From a bacterium (lineage in GTDB: Bacteria > Chloroflexota > Dormibacteria > Aeolococcales > Bog-877): a stretch of DNA of 34,483 nucleotides. Position numbers and translations under genes: made by a program. Under the pieces are notes generated by a model. It made no database searches. It was not told where the DNA came from and saw nothing but the letters and a program-made list of their open reading frames with translations. Position 1 is the stretch's first letter. Every line of letters starts with the position of its first letter. This document shows positions 17,817-27,600 of this stretch, in pieces. The DNA lies in NCBI GenBank assembly GCA_021844355.1, contig JAKBTP010000101.1, positions 1 to 34,483 of the forward strand. The letters run 5' to 3'.

Positions 17817-19316
17817 GTGATGGCCAAGTACGTGGGTGCCCTGGACCAGGGCACCACCAGCACCCGGTTCATGATCTTCGATCATTCCGGGAACGTGATC
17901 GCGGTGGACCAGAAGGAGCACGAGCAGATCTACCCCAAGCCGGGGTGGGTCGAGCACGACGCCATGGAGATCTGGACCCGCAGCAAGGAGGTGATATCGG
18001 GGGCGCTGGCCAAGGCCGGCATCCAGCCCTCCGACCTGGCCGCCGTCGGGGTGACCAACCAGCGTGAGACCACGGTGATCTGGGACAGGACCACCGGTCG
18101 GCCGGTGCACAACGCCATCGTCTGGCAGGACACCAGGACCGACACCATCTGCAACGACCTGGCCAAGGACGGGGGCCAGGACCGCTTTCGGGAGAAGGTG
18201 GGCCTGCCGCTGGCCACCTACTTCTCCGGCCCCAAGATCCGCTGGGTCTTGGACAACGTCCCCGGGGTGCGGGAGCGGGCCGAGAGGGGCGAGGTGGTCT
18301 TCGGCAACATCGACAGCTGGTGCATCTGGAACCTCACCGGCGGGGTGAACGGTGGACTGCACCTCACCGACGTCACCAACGCCAGCCGCACCATGCTGAT
18401 GAACCTCAAGACCCTGGACTGGGACCCCGAGATCCTCGCGATCATGGGGGTGCCGCGGGCGATGCTGCCCGAGATCCGGCCGTCCAGCCAGATGTACGGG
18501 GAGTGCAAGGAGGGGGTGCCCGGGGTTCCGGTGGCCGGTGACCTGGGCGACCAGCAGGCGGCCATCTTCGGGCAGACCTGCTACTCGGTGGGGGAGGCCA
18601 AGAACACCTACGGGACCGGGAACTTCCTTCTGCTCAACACCGGCACCAGCCCGATCCAGTCCAAGAACGGTCTTCTGACCACCCTCGGCTACAAGATCGG
18701 CGACCAGCCGGCGGTCTACTGCCTCGAGGGCTCGATCGCGATCACCGGTGCCCTGGTGCAGTGGCTGAGGGACAACCTGGGGATGATCAGCCAGTCCTCG
18801 GACATTGAGAAGCTGGCGGCCACGGTGGAGGACAACGGCGGGGTCTACTTCGTGCCCGCCTTCTCCGGCCTCTTCGCCCCCTACTGGCGCAGCGACGCCC
18901 GGGGCGTGATCGCCGGCCTCACCCGCTACGTCAACAAGGGGCACATCGCCAGAGCCGTCCTGGAGGCGACCGCCTGGCAGACCCGCGAGGTGGTGGACGC
19001 CATGAACCAGGACTCGGGCGTCGCCCTGACCTCCCTCCGGGTGGACGGGGGCATGGTCCACGACGAGCTCCTCATGCAGTTCCAGGCGGATGTCCTCGGA
19101 GTTCCGGTGATCCGGCCCAAGGTGGCCGAGACCACCTCGCTGGGCGCCGCCTACGCCGCCGGGCTGGCGGTGGGCTTCTGGACCCAGCTGGACGAGCTCC
19201 GGGCCAACTGGGGGGTGGACCGGACCTGGGAGCCCCGGATGGACTCCGAGCTCCGGGAGAAGGAGTACAAGCTCTGGAAGAAGGCCGTCACCCGCACCTT
19301 CGACTGGGTGGAGTGA
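17817..19316 (+). CDS. glpK: Glycerol kinase
   Basis: [82 protein letters not shown]. Start at 17817 or ATG 17820. Confidence 0.97.
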   Translation: MMAKYVGALDQGTTSTRFMIFDHSGNVIAVDQKEHEQIYPKPGWVEHDAMEIWTRSKEVISGALAKAGIQPSDLAAVGVTNQRETTVIWDRTTGRPVHNAIVWQDTRTDTICNDLAKDGGQDRFREKVGLPLATYFSGPKIRWVLDNVPGVRERAERGEVVFGNIDSWCIWNLTGGVNGGLHLTDVTNASRTMLMNLKTLDWDPEILAIMGVPRAMLPEIRPSSQMYGECKEGVPGVPVAGDLGDQQAAIFGQTCYSVGEAKNTYGTGNFLLLNTGTSPIQSKNGLLTTLGYKIGDQPAVYCLEGSIAITGALVQWLRDNLGMISQSSDIEKLAATVEDNGGVYFVPAFSGLFAPYWRSDARGVIAGLTRYVNKGHIARAVLEATAWQTREVVDAMNQDSGVALTSLRVDGGMVHDELLMQFQADVLGVPVIRPKVAETTSLGAAYAAGLAVGFWTQLDELRANWGVDRTWEPRMDSELREKEYKLWKKAVTRTFDWVE

Positions 19317-19338
19317 GGTCCCCCACCGGGCCCTAGAG

Positions 19339-20895
19339 GTGAACACGCTGGACACCGACGTCCTGGTGATCGGGGGAGGCTCCACCGGGGCGGGGGTGGC
19401 GTGGGACTCCGCGCTGCGGGGTCTCCACGTCACCCTGGTGGACCGGCAGGACTTCGCCACCGGGACCAGCGGCCGCTTCCACGGCCTGCTGCACTCCGGG
19501 GGGCGGTACGCGGTCAAGGACCCGGGCTCGGCCCGCGAGTGCGCGGCCGAGAACCGGATCCTCCGCCAGGTAGCCGCCGACTGCATCGAGGACACCGGGG
19601 GGCTGTTCGTCAGCACCCCCGAGGATGATCTGGAGTACGCCGACCGTTTCCTCGCCGCGGCCAGGGCTGCGGGGATGGAGGTCGAGGAGGTCCCGGTGGG
19701 CACCGCGCTACGGGACGAGCCCCGCCTCAACCCCAAGATCCGGCGGGCCTTCCGGGTCCAGGACGGCTCGATCGACTCCTGGAAGATGGTCTCTGCCCTT
19801 CTCCGGGGGGCCGAGGCCCACGCGGCCACCGTCCTCCCGTATCACAAGGTCGTCGAGGTGCTGCGCCACGGCGACCGCGTCGAGGGGGCGGTGATGGAGG
19901 ACCAGCGCACCGGGCAGGAGGTGCGGGTCCACGCCGGGTGCGTCGTCAACGCCGCCGGCGCCTGGAGCGGACAGGTGGCCCGCCTGGCCGGCTGCGAGGT
20001 CGGGGTGCGTCCGGGCAAGGGGGTGATGGTGGCGATCAACCACCGGCTGGCGCGGGCGGTCCTCAACCGCTGCCACCTGCCCTCGGACGGCGACATCATC
20101 GTCCCCGTCCGCACCGTCAGCGTGATCGGGACCACCGACCACCCGGTGGCCGACCCGGACGACACGGAGTGCAGCCCGGAGGAGGTGCACCAGATGATCG
20201 AGGCGGGCGAGCTTCTGGTGCCAGGGTTCAGGGAAGCCCGGGCGCTGAGGGTCTGGGCCGGCTCCCGGCCACTCCTCCCCAAGACCGGGGGCTCCGCGGG
20301 GGCGGGCGACCGAGAGGTGAGCCGCTCCCACACCGTGCTGGACCATGGGGCCCGGGACGGGCTGGAGGGGCTGGTGACCATCGCCGGGGGGAAGTTCACC
20401 ACCCTGCGCCTCATGGCCGAGGACACCGTGGATGTGGTGGTGCGCAAGCTCGGGCGAGGGTCGGAGTGCCGCACCCGCACCGAGGTTCTCCCCGGGAGCG
20501 AGTCCCGTCACTTCTACTGGATCGGGAACCGCCAGCAGGAGGCGGAGACCGATCCGCCCGATGACCCTCTCATCTGCGAGTGTGAACTCGTGTCCCAGCA
20601 TGACCTGGACACCGTCGTGGCCCGGCGCCCCACCTGGCGGCTGGATGACATCCGCCGAGCCCTGCGGGTGGGGATGGGCCCCTGCCAGGGCGGCTTCTGC
20701 GCCTTCCGGGTGGCCGGCATGCTGCATCAGGAGGGCAGGTACGGCCGGGCCGAGGCGAACTCGGCGCTCCGGGAGTTCGTCCAGGAGCGCTGGAAGGGGG
20801 TCAAGGTGATCTCCTGGGGCGCCCAGGCGCGGCAGACCCGGCTGGACCGTTGGATCTTCGAGGGGCTGTACGACCTGGAGCATCTTCCCGAGTGA
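19339..20895 (+). CDS. glpA: Anaerobic glycerol-3-phosphate dehydrogenase subunit A
   Basis: FAD-binding VLVIGGGSTGAGVAWDSALRGLHVTLVDRQDFATGTSGRFHGLLHSGGRYAV; C-terminal Cys motif PLICECELV...MGPCQGGFCAFR. Confidence 0.95.
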   Translation: MNTLDTDVLVIGGGSTGAGVAWDSALRGLHVTLVDRQDFATGTSGRFHGLLHSGGRYAVKDPGSARECAAENRILRQVAADCIEDTGGLFVSTPEDDLEYADRFLAAARAAGMEVEEVPVGTALRDEPRLNPKIRRAFRVQDGSIDSWKMVSALLRGAEAHAATVLPYHKVVEVLRHGDRVEGAVMEDQRTGQEVRVHAGCVVNAAGAWSGQVARLAGCEVGVRPGKGVMVAINHRLARAVLNRCHLPSDGDIIVPVRTVSVIGTTDHPVADPDDTECSPEEVHQMIEAGELLVPGFREARALRVWAGSRPLLPKTGGSAGAGDREVSRSHTVLDHGARDGLEGLVTIAGGKFTTLRLMAEDTVDVVVRKLGRGSECRTRTEVLPGSESRHFYWIGNRQQEAETDPPDDPLICECELVSQHDLDTVVARRPTWRLDDIRRALRVGMGPCQGGFCAFRVAGMLHQEGRYGRAEANSALREFVQERWKGVKVISWGAQARQTRLDRWIFEGLYDLEHLPE

Positions 20896-20926
20896 CGGCA
20901 GGGCGGCGCGGTCCCTGGAGGAGAAG

Positions 20927-22183
20927 GTGATGGGGACGGACGCGGTGGTGCTCGGCGCCGGGACGGCGGGGATGGTGGCGGCGCTGCGGCTGGCGGCCGC
21001 TGGGGCGTCGGTCCTGGTCCTGGCCGAGGGCGAGGGCGGGCTGCCGCTGGCGCCGGCGCAGATCGATGTGCTCGGCTACCGGCCACAGCTGGTCCTGGAT
21101 CCCCTGGGCGAGCTGGCGGGCTTCCTGGAGTCCCGGCCCGACCATCCCTACCAGCTGGTCGAGGCGGGCGAGGTTGGGGCCAGCCTGGACTGGTTCCTGG
21201 AGCTGTCGGCGCCCCTGGGGTACACGGGAAGCCCCCGCCTCAACCGGCTGCAGCCCACCGGCCTGGGGGCGCTTCGCCCCACCTGCCTGGTGCCCGAGAC
21301 CATGGCGGCCGGGGACCTCAGCGACGGCGGGTCGGTGCTGGTGGTGGGGCTCAGAGGATTCCGCGACTTCCACGCTCCGCTGCTGGCCGAGAACCTGGCC
21401 CTCGCGCACCCGCCCTCGGGGGCAGAGGTCCGCGCCCGGGCGGTGGAGGTGAGCCTACCTGGGGATCCCCGGGACCTCAGGCCCCAGCTGCTGGTGCGGC
21501 GCCTAGAGGAGCGGGGGGTGCTGGCGGAACTGGGGCGGGAGATCCGCTCCCGCCTGGAGCAGGAGGACCTGGTGGGTGTGCCCGCGGTCCTGGGGCTGGA
21601 GAGCTCCCACGAGGTCTGGCAGGGGCTCCAGGAGCTGGTCGGCAGGCCGGTCTTCGAGATCCCCACCCCGCCACCCTCCCAGCCCGGTCAGCGGCTGCAG
21701 CAGCACCTCTTCCGCGCGCTGCGCCGGCTCGGCGGCGAGGTGCGGCTGGGGGCCCGGGCCGCCGGGTATCGGGCCCGTGGCGATCGGTTGGTGGCGGTCA
21801 AGGTGGTGACGGCGGCGCGGGAGGTGGAGATACCGGCCGACCACTTCGTCCTGGCCACGGGGGGCATCGGCACCGGGGGAATCACCGCCGGCCCCGACGG
21901 GGAGCTGCGTGAGGAGGTGTTCGGCGCCCGGGTCTCCCGGGGAGGGGCGCCGGAGCAGCCGCTGGTCGAGTACATGGCGACCCAGCCGCTGGACCGGGTC
22001 GGGGTGGAGGTCGACGAAGAGCAGAGGCCCCTGGGAGGGGGCGGCGGGGCGCTCTTCGAGAACCTCTGGGCGGCGGGGGCGGCGCTGGCGGGCGCGGAGC
22101 CCTGGCGCGAGAAGTCCGGGGAGGGGATCAGCCTGGCGACCGGATTCCGGGCCGCTCGACTGGCCGGGGGGGCGCGGGCATGA
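20927..22183 (+). CDS. glpB: Anaerobic glycerol-3-phosphate dehydrogenase subunit B
   Basis: Flavin-binding DAVVLGAGTAGMVAALRLAAAGASVLVLAEGEGGLPLAPAQIDVLGY; FVLATGGIGTGGI; position between glpA and glpC. Confidence 0.9.
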   Translation: MMGTDAVVLGAGTAGMVAALRLAAAGASVLVLAEGEGGLPLAPAQIDVLGYRPQLVLDPLGELAGFLESRPDHPYQLVEAGEVGASLDWFLELSAPLGYTGSPRLNRLQPTGLGALRPTCLVPETMAAGDLSDGGSVLVVGLRGFRDFHAPLLAENLALAHPPSGAEVRARAVEVSLPGDPRDLRPQLLVRRLEERGVLAELGREIRSRLEQEDLVGVPAVLGLESSHEVWQGLQELVGRPVFEIPTPPPSQPGQRLQQHLFRALRRLGGEVRLGARAAGYRARGDRLVAVKVVTAAREVEIPADHFVLATGGIGTGGITAGPDGELREEVFGARVSRGGAPEQPLVEYMATQPLDRVGVEVDEEQRPLGGGGGALFENLWAAGAALAGAEPWREKSGEGISLATGFRAARLAGGARA

Positions 22184-23412
22184 CCGAGCTGGCCTGGGGG
22201 GCGGAGGCGTGGTCCGAGGTCCGGGCCTCGCTGGACCGCTGCATCAAGTGCACCGTGTGCGAGACCGCCTGTCCGGTGGCCGCGGTCACCGAACTCTTCC
22301 CCGGCCCCAAGACCGTCGGCCCCCAGGCCGAGCGCTTCCGCACCGGTGGCCACTCGCCGGACCTCTCGGTGGACTACTGCTCCGGCTGCGGTATATGCAG
22401 CCGGGTGTGCCCCCAGGGGGTCCGGATCGCCGAGCTCAACTCAAGGGCCCGCTCCGAGCTCAAGCGGGAGCGGGGGGTGCCCCTTCGTGACCAGCTGGTG
22501 GCGCGCCCAGGGCTGCTGGGGCGGTTCGGGCGTCCTGTCGCCCCGCTCTTCAACCGGGCCATGGCCAACTCCCTGGTCCGCTGGGCGGGCGAGCGCACCA
22601 TCGGCATTCACCGCAGGGCGCCCGTGCCCCGCTCCACCACCCGCACCTTCTCCCACTGGGTAGGGCACCACGCGGGCACCAAGTCGGCTCGCCGGGTGGT
22701 CTACTTCCATGGCTGCAGCACCCAGTGGTACGAGCCCCACGTCGGCCAGAAGGTCACGGCCATCCTGGAGCACAACGGCTACCAGGTGATCATCCCCAAG
22801 CAGGACTGCTGCGGGCTGCCGTTGCAGTCCAATGGGCTCTTCCCCGCCGCCCGCAAGGCGGTGACCAGGCTGGCGCGGCAGCTGGTCCCGGACGCCACCG
22901 GCGACCTTCCGGTGATCTCCTCCTCCACCAGCTGTGGCCTGATGCTCAAGCGGGAAGCCCGCGAGATCCTGGGTGCGGACTCCCCCGAGCTGCGCTCGGT
23001 GAGCGCGCGCACCTATGACATCTTCGAGTTCCTGCGGGAACTCCACCAGCGGGGCGAACTCCGAACCGACTTCAAGCCGGTGCCGCTCACCGTGGCGTAC
23101 CACGCTCCCTGCCAGCAGCAGAACCAGTTGATCGGTAAGCCGGCGCTGGAGATCCTCCGGCTCATACCGGGGCTGAGGCTGGTCGAGCTCGATCGCTCCT
23201 GCTGCGGCATCGCCGGGACCTACGGGGTCAAGAGGGAGAAGTACGAGATCGCCATGCGGGTGGGGAAGCCGCTCTTCACCGACATCCAGGCCGAGGGGCC
23301 GGACCTCGTGGCCTGTGACAGCGAGACCTGCCGCTGGCAGATCTCGGCGGCCACCGGAGCCACCTCGGTCCATCCGCTCGAGATCCTCCACCGGGCCTAT
23401 GGCGGCAGCTGA
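22180..23412 (+). CDS. glpC: Anaerobic glycerol-3-phosphate dehydrogenase subunit C
   Basis: Two Fe-S motifs (CIKCTVCETACP, CSGCGICSRVCP) and CCG-type domains (DCCGLPLQSNGLF, RSCCGIAGTYGVK); ATGA overlap with glpB. Confidence 0.95.
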   Translation: MTELAWGAEAWSEVRASLDRCIKCTVCETACPVAAVTELFPGPKTVGPQAERFRTGGHSPDLSVDYCSGCGICSRVCPQGVRIAELNSRARSELKRERGVPLRDQLVARPGLLGRFGRPVAPLFNRAMANSLVRWAGERTIGIHRRAPVPRSTTRTFSHWVGHHAGTKSARRVVYFHGCSTQWYEPHVGQKVTAILEHNGYQVIIPKQDCCGLPLQSNGLFPAARKAVTRLARQLVPDATGDLPVISSSTSCGLMLKREAREILGADSPELRSVSARTYDIFEFLRELHQRGELRTDFKPVPLTVAYHAPCQQQNQLIGKPALEILRLIPGLRLVELDRSCCGIAGTYGVKREKYEIAMRVGKPLFTDIQAEGPDLVACDSETCRWQISAATGATSVHPLEILHRAYGGS

Positions 23413-25894
23413 GTCGCCCCCGGACCACGTCCGCCTGGTCCTGGTCTCCCACAGCTCCCAGCTGGCGGCCAGCGCTGCCGCTCTGGCCGCGGCCATGGCA
23501 CCGGAGGTGCTGGTGCTGCCGGCCGGCGGGGTGGGGGAGGACCCGGCCGTGCTGGGGACGGACGCCAAGCGGGTGGCGGAGTCCATCCAACGCGCCTGGT
23601 CCCCTGCCGGAGTGGTCGTCCTCATGGACCTGGGCAGTGCCGTCCTCTCGGCCGAGCTGGCGCTGGAGCTGCTCCCCGAGGGGCGGCGCCAGGGGGTCCG
23701 CCTCAGCTCCGCCCCGCTGGTCGAAGGGGCGGTGGCTGCGGCGGTGGCCGCCCAGGGGGGAGCGGACGTCGCCCAGGTGGTCCGGGAGGCGGAGGCGGGG
23801 CTCGCCGGGAAGCGTTCCCAGCTGGGCGACGCCCCCACCACTCCCCAGACCGGACCCCGCGGCGAGGAGAACGCCGGGTGGAGGGGGCTGACGGTGCGGG
23901 TGGACCTTCCCATGGGGCTCCACGCCCGGCCGGCGGCCCGGGTGGTCCAGCAGCTGGCGGGGCTGGACGCGGAGGTCCGGGCCACCAACGTCACCACCGG
24001 TGAGGGACCGGTCAGCGCCCGCAGCCTCAACGCCCTCGCCACCCTGCAGGTGGCGCCATCCCAGCTCCTCCTGTTCGAGGCCCGAGGGGCGGACGCGGAG
24101 CAGGTGCTCGGCCGGCTCGGCGAGCTGGCCGGCCGAGCCTTCGACGACCTGGAGGAGGCCGCCCCGGCGGCCCCAACGGAGGTCGCCGGGACGCCTCTCG
24201 CCCCCGGGGTCCTCGTGGGTCTGCCGGCTTCCCCCGGCGCCGCGGTGGGTGAGGTGGTCCACCTGGTACAGGCTGAGCTGGTGGTCCACGACCGGTTGCC
24301 CGGGCCTCCGCAGCGGGAGCTGGGCTCCCTGGAGGGCGCCCTGGGGGCCGTCCGGGAGGAGCTGAGGGAGCTGCGCGAGCGGACGGCCGGGCGATCGGGC
24401 AACTATGCCGCCGCCATCCTGGACGCCGACCTCCTCTTCCTGGACGACCCGGAGCTCTCCGGGCGGGCGCGGGAGGCGATCTCCGCCGGAGGAGTGACCG
24501 CGGAGGCCGCCTGGCAGGCTGCCGCGGAGGCCGCCCGCGCCAGCTGGGAGAGGGTCGCCGACGCCCGGCTGCGTCTCCGGGCCGCCGACCTGGACGGGGT
24601 GGCCCGGAGGGTGCTGGCCCACCTGCTGGGGTCACCTGAGGTGGTGCCGACCGGGACAGGCGTGCTGGTCGCCGAGGATCTGACCCCCGCGGACACCGCC
24701 CAGCTCGACCCGGCGTCTGTCCTCGGGATCGCCACCGCGGCCGGGGGCCCGACCTCGCACAGTGCCATCCTGGCGCGGACCCTGGGCATCCCGGCGGTGG
24801 TAGGGGTGGGGAAGGGGCTGCTCGAGCTTCCCGCCGGCCGGACGGTGCTCCTGGACGGTGACCGGGGAGTGGTCCGGCTCGACCCGACGGAGGAGGAGAG
24901 GGAGGCCGTGGGGAAGGAGGCGGCCCGGCGGGCCGAGGCCAGCCGCGCCGCCTCTAAGAAGGCGAGCCGCCCGGCTCGGACCCGGGACGGGACGGCGGTG
25001 GAGGTGGCGGCCAACATCGGGTCGGTGGCGGACGCCCGTGCCGCGGTCCTGGCCGGCGCCGACGGGGTGGGGCTCCTGCGGACCGAGTTCCTCTTTCAGG
25101 ACCGACCGGTCCTGCCCGACGAGGAGGCGCAGTTTCGCGAGTACAGCGAGATCGCCGTGGCCCTTCAGGGCCGGCCACTCACCATTCGCACGCTGGACGT
25201 GGGCGCGGACAAGCCCCTTGCGTCGCTGCCCCGGGACCCCGAGCCCAATCCGGCCCTCGGGGTGCGCGGCCTGCGCCTGGGCCTCGCCCGGCGAGACCTC
25301 CTTAGGACCCAGCTGGCGGCGGTGGCCCGGGTGGCGGCCGAGCACCGGGTCCGGGTCATGTTCCCCATGGTGGCCACGGTGGGCGAGGTGCGCAGCGCGC
25401 GCGAGCTCTTGGCGGCGCTCCCCGCGCCCGACCAGAGGCCAGGGGTCCCACCGCTGGAGGTGGGGATCATGGTCGAGGTTCCGGCGGCTGCGCTGGCCGC
25501 GGACCGGCTGGCCGAGCTGGTCGACTTCCTGTCGATCGGCACCAATGACCTCTCCCAGTACACCATGGCCGCCGACCGGGGAAACGGCGGGCTGCGGGGA
25601 CTGGCCGACCCCCTCCACCCGGCGGTCCTCCGCCTCATCCAGCTGACCGCGGCGGCCGCCACGGGGGCGCGCTGGGCGGGGGTCTGCGGCGAGCTGGCGG
25701 GGGACCCACTGGCCACCGAGCTGCTGATCGGGCTGGGGGTGAGGGAGCTGTCCGCCGCGCCGCGGCTGGTGCCGGGGGTCAAGGAGGCGGTTCGTGCCTG
25801 CACCCTCGCGCGGGCCCGGCGGCTGGCCGAGCGGGCACTTCAGCTGCCCGACGCCGATGCGGTTCGGGAGCTGCTCAAAGAGCCTCGCCGCTGA
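23399..25894 (+). CDS. dhaM: DhaM EIIA - HPr - Enzyme I fusion (dihydroxyacetone kinase phosphodonor / PEP-protein phosphotransferase)
   Basis: EIIA-Dha VLVSHSSQLA; HPr VDLPMGLHARPAARVVQQL; EI GGPTSHSAILARTLGIPAVVG, RTEFLFQDR, IGTNDLSQYTMAADR, GVCGELAGDP. Listed ORF starts 23315; ATG 23399 fits the domain start and overlaps glpC by 14 nt. Confidence 0.93.
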   Translation: MAAAESPPDHVRLVLVSHSSQLAASAAALAAAMAPEVLVLPAGGVGEDPAVLGTDAKRVAESIQRAWSPAGVVVLMDLGSAVLSAELALELLPEGRRQGVRLSSAPLVEGAVAAAVAAQGGADVAQVVREAEAGLAGKRSQLGDAPTTPQTGPRGEENAGWRGLTVRVDLPMGLHARPAARVVQQLAGLDAEVRATNVTTGEGPVSARSLNALATLQVAPSQLLLFEARGADAEQVLGRLGELAGRAFDDLEEAAPAAPTEVAGTPLAPGVLVGLPASPGAAVGEVVHLVQAELVVHDRLPGPPQRELGSLEGALGAVREELRELRERTAGRSGNYAAAILDADLLFLDDPELSGRAREAISAGGVTAEAAWQAAAEAARASWERVADARLRLRAADLDGVARRVLAHLLGSPEVVPTGTGVLVAEDLTPADTAQLDPASVLGIATAAGGPTSHSAILARTLGIPAVVGVGKGLLELPAGRTVLLDGDRGVVRLDPTEEEREAVGKEAARRAEASRAASKKASRPARTRDGTAVEVAANIGSVADARAAVLAGADGVGLLRTEFLFQDRPVLPDEEAQFREYSEIAVALQGRPLTIRTLDVGADKPLASLPRDPEPNPALGVRGLRLGLARRDLLRTQLAAVARVAAEHRVRVMFPMVATVGEVRSARELLAALPAPDQRPGVPPLEVGIMVEVPAAALAADRLAELVDFLSIGTNDLSQYTMAADRGNGGLRGLADPLHPAVLRLIQLTAAAATGARWAGVCGELAGDPLATELLIGLGVRELSAAPRLVPGVKEAVRACTLARARRLAERALQLPDADAVRELLKEPRR

Positions 25895-25919
25895 CCGTCG
25901 CGCATCTCCCTGCTACGAT
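25891..25919 (+). promoter_or_regulatory. Candidate promoter upstream of the second CDP-alcohol phosphatidyltransferase
   Basis: CTGACC (25891-25896) - 17 nt - TACGAT (25914-25919). Confidence 0.4.
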
Positions 25920-25979
25920 CTGCGGCGAGGTGGAGCCGCAAGCGAGAGCCACGCGGCGCCGCATGCGCTCGGGTCGCTG

Positions 25980-26606
25980 ATGGGAGCTCGCGGGACCGCA
26001 CCCAGCCCCTCCGGAGCCGGGGCAGCGGCGCCGGCCGCGCCGGCCCGGGGCGGCCCCTGGCAGACCGGGGCGGTGGCCGGGGCCACCGGACTGCGCCTCG
26101 CGGCCGCCCCTGCCGTCATGGCGCTCTGCCTGGCCGCCGACTACCTGGCGGCACTGCTGGTCTTCGCGCTCGCCGCCGCGACCGACTACCTGGACGGGTA
26201 CCTGGCCCGTCGCTGGCGGGTGACCACCGCCACGGGCAGCTTCCTCGACACCACCGCCGACAAGCTGCTGGTGACCGCCGCCCTGGTGGCGCTGGTCGCG
26301 GTGGACCGCGCCTCCCCCTGGGCGGCCGCCGCCATCGTGGGTCGGGAGGTGATGATCCTCGGCCTGAGAGCGGCCGCGGCCTCCCACGGGGTGGTGGTGG
26401 TCGCCTCGCAGCTGGGGCGGGTCAAGGCCACCGTGCAGTTCGTGGCGGTGGCCGCGTCCCTGTACGCCGTGGGCCCCGCCCTCGGCCCCCTGCCCCTCTA
26501 CCAGTGGCTGATGTGGCTGGCGGTGGCGCTCACCCTCCTCTCCGCCGCTGACTACCTCCGCCGTTTCTCCGGGGTGGCCACCGGGCGCGCCGAGGCGCCC
26601 CGATGA
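25980..26606 (+). CDS. CDP-alcohol phosphatidyltransferase (PgsA-type)
   Basis: DYLDGYLARRWRVTTATGSFLDTTADKLL matches the CDP-OH-P motif; ATG 25980 chosen over the listed ORF start 25794, which lies inside the EI domain. Confidence 0.87.
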   Translation: MGARGTAPSPSGAGAAAPAAPARGGPWQTGAVAGATGLRLAAAPAVMALCLAADYLAALLVFALAAATDYLDGYLARRWRVTTATGSFLDTTADKLLVTAALVALVAVDRASPWAAAAIVGREVMILGLRAAAASHGVVVVASQLGRVKATVQFVAVAASLYAVGPALGPLPLYQWLMWLAVALTLLSAADYLRRFSGVATGRAEAPR

Positions 26607-27586
26607 GCTCCGGCGCGGTGGTGGTGGTCGGGGCCACCGGGTTCCTCGGCTCGGCCCTCCTCGCCGACCTCGTGGCCGCCGGGGTGGAGCCGCGCGGCAC
26701 CTTCCGCTCCCCCGGTGGCGAGGCCGCCGTCGCCAGACTGGGGGGGCTGCCGGTCCCGGCCGACCTCCTGGATCCCGCGAGCCTTCGCCGGGCCCTGGAC
26801 GGCTCCTCCCTCGCCTACCACCTGGGCGGGCTGAACAGCCTGTGTCCCCGAGACCCGGGCCGTCTATTCGAGGTCAACGTGCGCGGGTCTGCCAACCTGA
26901 TCCAGGCGGCCGCGGCCGTGGGCGTGCGCCGGGTGGTCTACACCTCCTCCGCCGCCACCATCGGTGAGCCGGCCGGGGTGGTCGCCACCGAGGAGTCGGC
27001 GCACCGCGGGTGGTTCCTCTCCACCTACGAGCGCTCCAAGTACCTCGCCGAGCGCCGGGTCCTGGAGCTCGGCCGGGAGCTCGGAGTGGAGGTCGTCTGC
27101 CTGAACCCCTCCTCGGTCCAGGGCCCCGGCCGCACCGGAGGGACGGCCCGGTTCCTCATCCGTTACGCCCAGGGCAGGTTGCGCTGGATGGTCCGGACCC
27201 GGGTGAGCCTGCTGGCGGTCGGCGACTGCGTCGCCGCCCACCGGCTGGCTGCCGAGCGGGGCCGCCCGGGGCGGCGCTACCTGCTCAACTCGTTCACCAT
27301 GCCGATTGAGGAATTGCTGGAGCTGGCGGGTCGGATCTCCGGCGTGCAGCACCGGCTTCACTTCCTGCCACCGCGGCTTGCCGTGGCCGGCGCGGTGGCC
27401 GTGGGGCGCCTGGCCGCGATGACCGGCCGCCGGGCGCCCGTGTGCGGGGAGATGGTGCGGACCCTCCTGCACGGCCACGCCTACGACGGCGCTCAGGCGG
27501 CTCGGGAGCTCGGCCTCAGCTACACCTCAGCCGAGGACCTCCTTCGCCAGACCTTCGCCTGGTACCGCTCACAGAGGCTGCTCTGA
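26603..27586 (+). CDS. NAD-dependent epimerase/dehydratase (extended SDR)
   Basis: VVVVGATGFLGSALLADL, VVYTSSAATIG, YERSKYLAE; ATGA overlap with the preceding gene. Confidence 0.88.
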   Translation: MSSGAVVVVGATGFLGSALLADLVAAGVEPRGTFRSPGGEAAVARLGGLPVPADLLDPASLRRALDGSSLAYHLGGLNSLCPRDPGRLFEVNVRGSANLIQAAAAVGVRRVVYTSSAATIGEPAGVVATEESAHRGWFLSTYERSKYLAERRVLELGRELGVEVVCLNPSSVQGPGRTGGTARFLIRYAQGRLRWMVRTRVSLLAVGDCVAAHRLAAERGRPGRRYLLNSFTMPIEELLELAGRISGVQHRLHFLPPRLAVAGAVAVGRLAAMTGRRAPVCGEMVRTLLHGHAYDGAQAARELGLSYTSAEDLLRQTFAWYRSQRLL

Positions 27587-27600
27587 GCTAGGGCGGTCCC

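Noticed and set aside
17481-19829. 782-aa antisense ORF across dhaL, glpK and glpA
   Set aside because: Low-complexity His/Gly/Pro/Arg-rich translation typical of the antisense frame of high-GC genes; the sense strand has strong motif matches.
22441-24402. 653-aa antisense ORF over glpC and dhaM
   Set aside because: Antisense of well-supported Fe-S and PTS domains; compositionally biased, no motifs.
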